From an uncultured Bacilli bacterium (GTDB lineage Bacteria; Bacillota_I; Bacilli_A; RF39; UBA660): DNA of 64,000 nucleotides. The translations under genes were made by a program, and so were the position numbers. The notes beneath the pieces were generated by a model. The model had not been told where the DNA came from. It ran no database searches and saw only the letters and a program-made list of their open reading frames with translations. Below, piece by piece: positions 32,527 to 40,013 of the stretch. The stretch lies in NCBI GenBank assembly GCA_949425635.1, contig CASPWD010000002.1, positions 62,001 through 126,000 of the forward strand. Direction: 5' to 3'. Numbering within the stretch: position 1 is the first letter of the stretch; each line of letters starts with the position of its first letter.

Positions 32527-33309
32527 ATGATAAAATATGATTTTACAGGAAAAAATGTCATCGTTACTGGAGGTAGTATGGGGCTTGGCGCATCTATCTG
32601 TGAAGAATTCGCTGCTGCTAAAGCAAATGTAGTAATAGCTGACATTAATATTGACGAAGCGAATAAAAAGAAAGAAGAACTATCAAAATATGGAACAAAA
32701 ATTATAACAAGCAAATTAGATGTTTCAAATTATGAAGAATTTGTATCTTTAATCGAAAAAGTAAAGAATGAATTAGGTAGTATTGATATTCTTGTTAATA
32801 ATGCAGGTATCTGTAAATCAGCACCTTTAACTGATATGGATGTAAACGAATGCAATGCAATGGTTAACATTAATTTGAATGGAACAATCTATGGTTGTAA
32901 AGCTGTCCTTCCAGTAATGAAAGAACAAAATTATGGCAAAATAGTAAATATATCATCTATGGCCGCAAAACTAGGTAACGCTAACTCAGCAGTATATGCT
33001 ACAACAAAAGCTGGAATTTTAGAACTAACCGCTTGCTTAGCACGTGAATATGCACCATTTAATATCAATGTTAACTGTGTATTACCTGGAATAATTCGTA
33101 CACCACTATGGGAGAATATGCTTGATTCTTACACAAATGGTGATCCAGCAGGAAAAGACGCTATGTTCCAACAGATTACAAAAGATATTCCACTAGGAAG
33201 ACCACAAGAACCAAAAGATATTGCGAATGCAGTCTTATTCCTATGTACAGAAGAAGCAAGCAACATTACTGCACAAAACCTTGGTGTAGATGGCGGACAA
33301 TCTTATTAA
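32527..33309 (+). CDS. short-chain dehydrogenase/reductase
   Basis: A 260-residue classical SDR: cofactor loop VTGGSMGLGASICEEF, NNAG motif in DILVNNAGICKSAP, catalytic Ser in VNISSMAAKLG and Tyr-x3-Lys in AVYATTKAG. The C-terminus ends with NLGVDGGQSY as in FabG-like and glucose dehydrogenase-like members. The substrate is unknown. The start ATG 32527 follows AAAGGAG; the frame opens earlier (32488) without a site. It is monocistronic with a following terminator and is related to two other SDRs at 57236 and 60812. Confidence 0.92.
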   Translation: MIKYDFTGKNVIVTGGSMGLGASICEEFAAAKANVVIADINIDEANKKKEELSKYGTKIITSKLDVSNYEEFVSLIEKVKNELGSIDILVNNAGICKSAPLTDMDVNECNAMVNINLNGTIYGCKAVLPVMKEQNYGKIVNISSMAAKLGNANSAVYATTKAGILELTACLAREYAPFNINVNCVLPGIIRTPLWENMLDSYTNGDPAGKDAMFQQITKDIPLGRPQEPKDIANAVLFLCTEEASNITAQNLGVDGGQSY

Positions 33310-33345
33310 TCTAATATATAAAATATCAATTAAAGAATACATAAG

Positions 33346-33378
33346 AAGCATTGATTAATTTTAAAATCAATGCTTTAT
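33346..33378 (+). terminator. intrinsic terminator after the SDR gene
   Basis: AAGCATTGATT (33346-33356) pairs perfectly with AATCAATGCTT (33365-33375), with a TTATTT tail. Confidence 0.78.
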
Positions 33379-33487
33379 TTATTGCTTACGAATCATCTCA
33401 GAATAATACTTGAAATAATCAATATAGATAGTTTGACCTTTATATGTTAAAATGATAAAGGTATTATAAGATAGCGAGTTGGTTGTA

Positions 33488-35218
33488 ATGAAAGAAACTT
33501 TTAAAAATTTAAAACATGTATATTTTTATGGGAAAGAATTCAAATTAAACCTAATTCTAGAAATAATCTGTTCTATCATAAGAGTTATAATTGCTGTAGT
33601 AATTCCTTTATTTGCTGCAAAGCAAATCGTACATTACACAAATAGTGCGTGGCAACAAGTTATATGTGTAAGTATTGTGTTAGTTTTTGTGTCTTTACTT
33701 CAGAACATAAATACAGTTATTTTTAGAAAAAACACTCAAATGTTCAGAAGAGGAACAGTAAAAAATATTCAACTTGCCTTAAGTAAAAACATTTTAAAAA
33801 TAAAACAATCAGAATTAGACAAATCTCCATATTCTATATTTGTTGAAAGAATAGTAAGTGATACCGATAAAATGTCTTTAATTTTCACGTCAGGAATGAG
33901 TAATCTTACTAGTGTTATTTCTAGTATTGGCTGTTTTATTGCTGTATTAATTATTGACTATCATGTCTTTGTATATTATTTTTGTGCAATGATTATACTT
34001 ACTTTACTTTATCTAATTAGAACAAAAAAATATGGAATGAAAGATAACGAGTATCGTCAAGAATTAGAAAATGTTTCAGAAATGACAAATGAATTAATTA
34101 GAGGTGTTCGCGATATAAAAATGATGAATGCTAAAGATAATTTTATAGATAATTTAGAACATAATATTGATAAACAAATTAATAAAAATTTTGAAATGCG
34201 TGATGTTGATATTATGTATACTTTTTATATTGATTCATTAATAACATTCTTTGAGTTCTTTCTAATATTATTTCTTATATTTCTAACGACAAACAATGTA
34301 ATAAGCGTATCCGTAGCAATAGTTTTATTATCATACAAATCGAGTGTTATGATAAATATTATGGAAAAAATATCTCATTTATTAATCGAGTTTAATAATT
34401 TTAATATTTCTTGTAATCGTGTATTTTCAATTTTAAATTTTCCAACAGAAGAATTTGGTACCAAACATTTAGATAGCGTAAAAGGAAATATTAAATTTGA
34501 AAAAATACATTTTTCATACAGCGACAACCATGAAGTATTAAATAACTTAAGTTTTAACATAAAAGCTGGTGAAAGTATTGGTATAGTAGGAAAAAGTGGA
34601 GTTGGTAAAACAACAATATATAATTTGTTATGTAAATTATATGAACCCTCTTCAGGAAAAATATACATCGATAATACAGAAATAAGTGAATTAGATGAAG
34701 AAACATTTAGAGAAAACATTACAGTAATAAATCAAAATCCATATATATTTAATTTAAGTATCAAAGATAATTTAAGATTAGTGAAAAAGGACTTAACAGA
34801 AGATGAAATGATTGAAGCTTGTAAAATGGCTTGTTTAGACGAAGTAATAGATAATCTTCCAGATAAATATGATACGATTCTAGGTGAAAATGGTACTATG
34901 TTATCTGGTGGACAAAAACAAAGATTAGCTATTGCTAGAGCTTTTGTTCAAAAAACAAAAATAATATTATTTGACGAATCAACAAGTGCCTTAGATAATG
35001 AAACTCAATCTAAGATTAAAGAAGCAATTGAAAATTTAAAAGGGAAATATACTATTATTATCATAGCTCATCGTCTTTCAACAATAATTAATTGTGATAA
35101 AATTATGGTCTTGGAAGATGGAAAAATAGTTGATTCTGGAACACATAAAGAACTCTTTAGAAGAAATAGAACTTATCAAAAATTATGTAAAACAGAATTG
35201 GTAGAAAAAAAGAAATAA
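33488..35218 (+). CDS. ABC exporter half-transporter (permease-ATPase fusion)
   Basis: A 576-residue protein: six transmembrane helices in residues 15-290, then an ATPase. Walker A is IVGKSGVGKTT (about 366), the Q-loop follows INQNPYIF, the signature is LSGGQKQR, Walker B is IILFDESTSALD (about 492), and the switch His is in IIAHRLST. It is a type IV (MsbA/LmrA-like) exporter, expected to dimerise. The start ATG 33488 is favoured over an upstream TTG; a TTGACC element and a TGTTAAAAT -10 lie just upstream. The cargo is unknown; no peptidase domain is present, so it is not a bacteriocin PCAT. Confidence 0.9.
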   Translation: MKETFKNLKHVYFYGKEFKLNLILEIICSIIRVIIAVVIPLFAAKQIVHYTNSAWQQVICVSIVLVFVSLLQNINTVIFRKNTQMFRRGTVKNIQLALSKNILKIKQSELDKSPYSIFVERIVSDTDKMSLIFTSGMSNLTSVISSIGCFIAVLIIDYHVFVYYFCAMIILTLLYLIRTKKYGMKDNEYRQELENVSEMTNELIRGVRDIKMMNAKDNFIDNLEHNIDKQINKNFEMRDVDIMYTFYIDSLITFFEFFLILFLIFLTTNNVISVSVAIVLLSYKSSVMINIMEKISHLLIEFNNFNISCNRVFSILNFPTEEFGTKHLDSVKGNIKFEKIHFSYSDNHEVLNNLSFNIKAGESIGIVGKSGVGKTTIYNLLCKLYEPSSGKIYIDNTEISELDEETFRENITVINQNPYIFNLSIKDNLRLVKKDLTEDEMIEACKMACLDEVIDNLPDKYDTILGENGTMLSGGQKQRLAIARAFVQKTKIILFDESTSALDNETQSKIKEAIENLKGKYTIIIIAHRLSTIINCDKIMVLEDGKIVDSGTHKELFRRNRTYQKLCKTELVEKKK

Positions 35219-35316
35219 AGTAGAAAAATAATGTTTAATTCAACCAAAATTCTCCTATTAGAGGATGTAATAATCTTAATATCTTTGCTAATATTTCAGT
35301 AGGAAAGGAAGATCAT

Positions 35317-35766
35317 ATGAATCAAATAAAAATAGGCAACTATATAGCGAAAAAAAGAAAGACCTTAAACTTAACTCAAGAACAGCTTGCAGAAGAGATA
35401 GGTATCTCAAGTAAAACAATTTCTAAGTGGGAATGTGGTAAAACCTTACCAGATTATACAATTATCGAGAGCTTATGTAATATCTTAAAAATAACAACAT
35501 CAGAATTATTTAATGGAGAAGATGATAAAAAAATAAACGATAAACAAATGATAGAAATGCTCAAGAGAATTCAAAATCTAGAAAATCAAAAAAATATAAT
35601 TTTTGGAACCTTATTGATGATTTTAGGAATAGCAAGTGCTTGTATGTCCTCACTATTTGGAGGAAGCACTACAAAAGATTTCATTTCTGGTTTTTTAATG
35701 GGGTTATCTATTGTTGAAATGTTAGTAGGAATATATGCTACTAGTTCTGCATTATTCAAAAGATGA
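35317..35766 (+). CDS. XRE-family HTH regulator with two membrane helices
   Basis: A 149-residue protein: HTH at 1-62 (IGNYIAKKRKTLNLTQEQLA, then SSKTISKWECGKTLPDYTII), a coiled linker, and two C-terminal hydrophobic helices (about 88-110 and 117-140). AGGAAGG precedes ATG 35317. It is close in its HTH to 21944, and the element CTCCTATTAGAGGATG about 70 bases upstream resembles the upstream repeat of that gene, suggesting related operators. Confidence 0.85.
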   Translation: MNQIKIGNYIAKKRKTLNLTQEQLAEEIGISSKTISKWECGKTLPDYTIIESLCNILKITTSELFNGEDDKKINDKQMIEMLKRIQNLENQKNIIFGTLLMILGIASACMSSLFGGSTTKDFISGFLMGLSIVEMLVGIYATSSALFKR

Positions 35767-35846
35767 TATAATCTAGAATATATAAAGTTGTCGTAAATAA
35801 TTATATATGTTATAATTTTAATACGAAAGAGAAAAAGGTGAAGCCA

Positions 35847-35894
35847 ATGTTCAAAAATAATCATTTTAAAATTCATGTTCTGATTATGTTTTAG
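35847..35894 (+). CDS. leader peptide (15 residues)
   Basis: ATG 35847 with an AAAAGGTG ribosome site opens the frame MFKNNHFKIHVLIMF, ending TAG at 35892. The coding region forms the 5' arm of an A/T-rich stem. It probably monitors ribosome stalling by a drug. No relatives are known to me, and peptide identity cannot be proven from one sequence. Confidence 0.55.
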   Translation: MFKNNHFKIHVLIMF

Positions 35895-35949
35895 ATTGAT
35901 TATTTTTCTATGCCAATTTTCTTTTATAAATTATTTAAATACTTAAATT

Positions 35950-35990
35950 AAACACTTTCTAATAACATAATTTTAGAAAGTGTTTTTTTT
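35950..35990 (+). terminator. leader terminator upstream of ABC-F
   Basis: AAACACTTTCT (35950-35960) pairs perfectly with AGAAAGTGTTT (35975-35985) followed by five more T. It lies between the promoter and the coding gene, so read-through must be conditional. Confidence 0.85.
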
Positions 35991-36009
35991 GCAATTAGGA
36001 GGTGTAAAA

Positions 36010-36030
36010 ATGAGAATATCAAAAAAGTAA
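36010..36030 (+). CDS. second leader peptide (MRISKK)
   Basis: A six-codon frame behind the strongest ribosome site of the region, GGAGGTG (35998-36004), stops four bases before the GGCATAA hairpin element. The excellent ribosome site in front of so short a frame argues that translation here is regulatory. Confidence 0.5.
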   Translation: MRISKK

Positions 36031-36072
36031 GTAAGGCATAAACTTTGATTATGCCAGAAAGGAAGGCATAAC

Positions 36073-37575
36073 ATGTTAGAAATAAAAGATTTAACTATTG
36101 AAGTAAATGATAGATTCTTAGTAAAAAACTTATCATTTACATTAAATAAAAATGATAAACTTGCCATTATTGGCGAAGAAGGAAATGGTAAATCAACACT
36201 ATTAAAATGTATTTTAGGCATATGTAATTATGCAAATATGAGTGGTACTATTAATATTAAAGGAAACAGAATAGGTTACTTAGAACAGTCAATTAGTGAA
36301 GAAAACTTATCCCAAAAAGTATTTGACTATTTATTTGTATCATTAGAAGACTATTACGACAAAATAACTAATTTATATAAATATTTAGAGATAATAAACA
36401 TAGATGACAGCATCTTAGAACAAAATATAAATACTTTATCAGGTGGCGAAAAAGTAAAAATAAATATCTTAAAATTATTATTAGAAGAATGTGATATCTA
36501 TTTTTTAGATGAACCAACTAATGACCTTGACATTGAAACTCTAGAATGGTTAGAAGAGTTTATAAATAAAGAAACAAAACCTATTATTTATATTTCCCAT
36601 GATGAAACTCTATTACCAAATACGGCAAATACAATTTTACATTTAGAACAAATTAAGAAAAAGCAAGACTGCCGTCATACATATTTAAAAATTAATTATG
36701 ATGAATATGTTGAAACAAGAATTAGAAACATTGCTAAACAAACTCAAGTATCTAAAAATGAAAAAAGAGAATTTAACAAACAACAAATGAAATTAAATCA
36801 AATTATGAATAAAGTAGAACATCAACAAAGAACAATTTCAAGAAGTGATCCGCATGGCGCACAATTATTAAAAAAGAAAATGCATTCTATAAAATCTCAA
36901 GAGAAAAGATTAGAATCAATAGAATTAACAGAGAAACCTGATATAGAAGAAGGAATTAATTTTTTCTTTAATGAAATATATCTTCCTAAAAATAAAGTTA
37001 TTTTAAAATTAGAGATTCCTGAATTAAAAATTAAAGATAAAGTAATATCTAAAAATGTTAAATTAGACATTATAGGGAATACACATCTTTGTATCGTTGG
37101 ACAAAATGGAGTAGGCAAATCAACTTTAATAAAACTAATTTATAACAGACTAAAAGATAGAACTGATATTAAAGTAGGATACATGCCTCAAAATTATGAT
37201 GACATACTTGGCCAATATGAATATGTCTTAGATTATATTTCTAAAAGTAAAAGTAAGGAAGACATAACTCTATCTAGAACATATTTAGGTAATATGAAAT
37301 TTACTCACGAAGAAACAACAGGAAAAATTAGTAATCTTAGTAATGGTTCCAAAGCTAAACTAATTTTAATCAAACTTGTTCTAGATAGCTGTAATGTTCT
37401 AATTTTAGATGAACCAACTCGTAATGTATCTCCTTTATCTAATCCAGTAATAAGAAGAGTACTAAAGAATTTCAAAGGAACAATAATTAGCGTTTCGCAC
37501 GACCGTAAATATATTAGCGAAGTAGCAACAGAACTATATTTATTAACCAAAGAAGGCTTGTCAAAAAAGAATTAA
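36073..37575 (+). CDS. ABC-F family ATPase (ribosomal-protection-like)
   Basis: A 500-residue protein with two ABC ATPase domains and no membrane part. Domain 1: Walker A GEEGNGKSTLLK, signature LSGGEKVKI, Walker B IYFLDEPTND. The inter-domain linker (about 205-300) is long and basic, as in antibiotic-resistance ABC-F proteins that reach into the ribosome. Domain 2: GQNGVGKSTLIK, LSNGSKAKL (degenerate signature) and LILDEPTRNVSPLSNPVIR. It probably displaces a 50S-binding antibiotic. The upstream attenuator-like leader supports a drug-inducible role. Confidence 0.85.
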   Translation: MLEIKDLTIEVNDRFLVKNLSFTLNKNDKLAIIGEEGNGKSTLLKCILGICNYANMSGTINIKGNRIGYLEQSISEENLSQKVFDYLFVSLEDYYDKITNLYKYLEIINIDDSILEQNINTLSGGEKVKINILKLLLEECDIYFLDEPTNDLDIETLEWLEEFINKETKPIIYISHDETLLPNTANTILHLEQIKKKQDCRHTYLKINYDEYVETRIRNIAKQTQVSKNEKREFNKQQMKLNQIMNKVEHQQRTISRSDPHGAQLLKKKMHSIKSQEKRLESIELTEKPDIEEGINFFFNEIYLPKNKVILKLEIPELKIKDKVISKNVKLDIIGNTHLCIVGQNGVGKSTLIKLIYNRLKDRTDIKVGYMPQNYDDILGQYEYVLDYISKSKSKEDITLSRTYLGNMKFTHEETTGKISNLSNGSKAKLILIKLVLDSCNVLILDEPTRNVSPLSNPVIRRVLKNFKGTIISVSHDRKYISEVATELYLLTKEGLSKKN

Positions 37576-37706
37576 AAGAATTTGTTGACGACCATTTTGT
37601 CAATGTCGACCAAATGGTTACTGTAGGTTATAAAACCTTAAGAACAGAGATAATATTCAAAAATACAAGTCACTTTGATGAGTTGCAAAATGAATTTTTT
37701 ATATAA
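37573..37706 (+). pseudogene. orphan C-terminal coding fragment
   Basis: Directly after the ABC-F stop, a different frame stays open and reads KKELKEFVDDHFVNVDQMVT then VGYKTLRTEIIFKNTSHFDE and ends with FFI and TAA (37704-37706). It has no start and no ribosome site and looks like the tail of a decayed gene. I do not recognise the family. Confidence 0.4.
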
Positions 37707-37736
37707 GATAATCACGTAGTCATTTTTTCTTATTTT

Positions 37737-37795
37737 GGAACTTTTCCTCCAAACGATTCGACTATTATAATGAAGTGTAGAAAATATGTTATACT
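37737..37795 (+). promoter_or_regulatory. ECF-type promoter plus an extended -10 promoter
   Basis: GGAAC (37737-37741), 17 bases, CGACTAT (37759-37765) matches the layout upstream of both ECF sigma genes in the window. A second start, TGTTATACT (hexamer 37790-37795), follows. The lipoprotein operon would therefore have both housekeeping and ECF control. Confidence 0.6.
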
Positions 37796-37820
37796 TTAAA
37801 TAATAAAATAGGAGAAGATT

Positions 37821-38594
37821 ATGAAGAATAAAATATTAGCAATAATGTTTAGTGGAATTTCCATTTTTACTATAACAGCTTGTGCTAAAGAAGAACAAAT
37901 AAACGAAAGACAAAATACCCTCGCAGAACATTTTTCTTGGGGAACAACATTAGATGATGGAAGGCATATCCATTTTGCACTTGAAGTTCCGTATTTAGAA
38001 AACGAAAAATACGATTTAATGGATGCTTTTCTTTACAATGAAATAACTCCAGAAGACTTCGTAAAAAAACTTGAATATCTAGACATTTTAAAAGATGGTG
38101 GATCTAAAATCTATAAATACAATAAAGTAAAAAAAGAGTTTGGTGATGAAGATTTTTATGTTATATCATGTAATAGTACAGATAACATTAAAGATATGTA
38201 TATTGCCAAGTATAGAGAAACATTAGAGAATAAATGTAGTTTGAAAATAGATGACCTAGAAGGTGTATCTATGTCTATTAGAGAAGGAACTCTAACAAAA
38301 AAAGGAGCCACTATAATCATTACTGATACAAGCAATAGAGAAAATATTTATGGTGAATTCTATGCGATACAAAAACACGAGAATAATGGTTGGATAAATC
38401 TAGAACCTATAAATGACATGGCTTTTAATTCTATCGGCTATCAAGTAGATAAAAATAATACTTTAGAACTAAAAGTAGACTGGGAATACTATTATGGAAA
38501 ACTAGAAAAAGGAACGTACAGAATACTAAAAAATACGAGCGAACCAGGAGAAGCAACAGAACACTATATTACCGCTGAATTCACTATAGAATAA
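37821..38594 (+). CDS. lipoprotein with a C-terminal bacterial Ig-like domain
   Basis: A 257-residue protein: signal peptide with lipobox ITAC (Cys near residue 21), a unique region of about 120 residues, and a C-terminal beta domain beginning SMSIREGTLTKKGATIIITD and ending GTYRILKN...ITAEFTIE. The same beta domain makes up most of the third gene of the operon (39375) and matches the Big_14-type Ig-like domain. Surface-exposed; function unknown. It is the first gene of three, with an ECF-type promoter upstream. Confidence 0.8.
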   Translation: MKNKILAIMFSGISIFTITACAKEEQINERQNTLAEHFSWGTTLDDGRHIHFALEVPYLENEKYDLMDAFLYNEITPEDFVKKLEYLDILKDGGSKIYKYNKVKKEFGDEDFYVISCNSTDNIKDMYIAKYRETLENKCSLKIDDLEGVSMSIREGTLTKKGATIIITDTSNRENIYGEFYAIQKHENNGWINLEPINDMAFNSIGYQVDKNNTLELKVDWEYYYGKLEKGTYRILKNTSEPGEATEHYITAEFTIE

Positions 38595-38608
38595 AAGGAG
38601 AATCTAAT

Positions 38609-39358
38609 ATGAAAAAGAAAATAATTATATTTTTAACAACACTAATCATTATCTTGATAGGAACAGGAATAATTACAAACTATGCAGATACGGGTAGAGT
38701 AACAACGAATCACGAACCAAAATATTGTTTTAAATTAATTAACAAAGAAGAAAACAAAATAACTTACATTGGTCTAGGATACAAAGTAGTTAGATATGTT
38801 AAAGAATCTATCGACGAACCATACGAAAATAACATAGGAGTTAAAATGGGAAGTTGGTTTATGAAATACACATCTCCAATCGATAGTAATAATCAAGATA
38901 CAAAGATAAAAACTTTAAATGACTTTTATAATACAACTGCAACAAAAGATAATGATATCAGAATTCTAAGAAAAGAATATAGTACTGCAGATGCCATAAA
39001 GGATAATTGTTTTGCTAGTTTTAATTCTGGAATTTATAACGAAGAAGTATACAACTCCTTTATGGAAAAATACAAAAATAAAGAAACAGCCTTTATTAGA
39101 GTAGGCAATACAACTATCGAAGGAGACCTAATGCTTTATGATATTCTCTATTACGAACCAGAAAATAAAGTATACCTAGTAACGGATTTTACAAGAGACG
39201 TTTATGGTTCAGAAAGAGAAATCGAATTAACGGAATATGAAAATCTTTCTGAATACACATATGAAAATAAATCTTACTTAGTCTTATATAATGGTGAACT
39301 AAATGAAGAGACTTTCTATAGTAGCTCTGTCAACATAGTAGCATTTCTATCAAAATAA
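38609..39358 (+). CDS. exported protein of unknown function
   Basis: A 249-residue protein with an N-terminal hydrophobic segment at 5-23, then a soluble alpha/beta region. KPEYCFKLINKEENKITYIG-like strands open it, and a late segment AFIRVGNTTIEGDLMLYDIL and VYGSEREIELTEYENLSEYT suggests a mostly beta ectodomain. No lipobox and no family recognised. AAAGGAG precedes the start, and both neighbours in the operon carry Ig-like domains. Confidence 0.7.
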   Translation: MKKKIIIFLTTLIIILIGTGIITNYADTGRVTTNHEPKYCFKLINKEENKITYIGLGYKVVRYVKESIDEPYENNIGVKMGSWFMKYTSPIDSNNQDTKIKTLNDFYNTTATKDNDIRILRKEYSTADAIKDNCFASFNSGIYNEEVYNSFMEKYKNKETAFIRVGNTTIEGDLMLYDILYYEPENKVYLVTDFTRDVYGSEREIELTEYENLSEYTYENKSYLVLYNGELNEETFYSSSVNIVAFLSK

Positions 39359-39374
39359 AACAAAAGGAGTCATT

Positions 39375-39869
39375 ATGTCAAAAAGAAAATATCTTATAAT
39401 ATTATTCATTTTGGAAATAATCATTCTAGTACCAGGTTGCTCTAATAAACAAGAAACAACTCTTAATAAAGGAAATCAAAGTCCATTAAAAGTAAAACAT
39501 GAATCTCCCTATAATATGATAAATAGTGAAGTAACTTTAAAAATCCAAGAAGGGTCAGTATCTAAAAATCACTTAACTATCATTTTAACAAATAATAGTA
39601 CTCAAAACATTTCTTATGGAACTTCTTACTGGCTTGAAATAAAAAAAGAAGAAAAGTGGTATATATTAGAAACAATAAAGGAACTTGTATTCACTTCACC
39701 ATCCTTAGGATTAAAACCTAAAGAATCCAAAGAAATGAAAATATATTGGGAACACGCTTATGGAGAATTAGAACCAGGAATATATAGAGTTATCAAAGGC
39801 TTTTCCTATGAAAGTGGTGATATATTTGAAGAAGATTCATACATCGCTGCTGAATTTATAGTTGAATAA
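39375..39869 (+). CDS. lipoprotein consisting of one bacterial Ig-like domain
   Basis: A 164-residue protein: signal peptide with lipobox VPGC (Cys near 22), a short spacer, and one Ig-like domain (VTLKIQEGSVSKNHLTIILT, then YWLEIKKEEKWYILETIKEL and EPGIYRVIKGF). The domain is a paralogue of the C-terminal part of 37821, in the same operon. Possibly a cell-surface sensor or inhibitor domain; no direct evidence. The operon ends with a terminator at 39879. Confidence 0.8.
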   Translation: MSKRKYLIILFILEIIILVPGCSNKQETTLNKGNQSPLKVKHESPYNMINSEVTLKIQEGSVSKNHLTIILTNNSTQNISYGTSYWLEIKKEEKWYILETIKELVFTSPSLGLKPKESKEMKIYWEHAYGELEPGIYRVIKGFSYESGDIFEEDSYIAAEFIVE

Positions 39870-39878
39870 TTATTTAAC

Positions 39879-39908
39879 AAACGAGTCATCAATAATGATT
39901 CGTTTTTA
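39879..39908 (+). terminator. intrinsic terminator after the lipoprotein operon
   Basis: AAACGAGTCAT pairs with ATGATTCGTTT (one G-U), followed by a T run. Confidence 0.82.
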
Positions 39909-40013
39909 TTTATAAATATTTAAGGAAAAATTAAAAATTATTAAACTCCAAATAATCTTCTAGCAACAAAAATTTTAAAGTGTTAAAATGAAAATCATGG
40001 AGGCGATTTTGCT

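Larger units (their letters stand above)
35788..36072 (+). promoter_or_regulatory. long regulatory leader of the ABC-F gene
   Basis: Promoter TTGTCG (35788-35793), 17-bp spacer and TGTTATAAT (hexamer 35811-35816). The leader then holds a 15-codon reading frame, an A/T-rich stem AAAAATAATCA/TGATTATTTTT (35853-35907), a strong terminator (35950-35990), a six-codon frame with its own GGAGGTG, and three GGCATAA/TTATGCC elements (36035, 36049, 36065) that offer competing hairpins around the ABC-F ribosome site. This is the architecture of ribosome-sensing attenuators of antibiotic-resistance ABC-F genes. Confidence 0.72.

Noticed and set aside
32430..32714. Minus-strand open frame opposite the start of the SDR gene
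   Set aside because: Antisense shadow with no ribosome site and no family resemblance.
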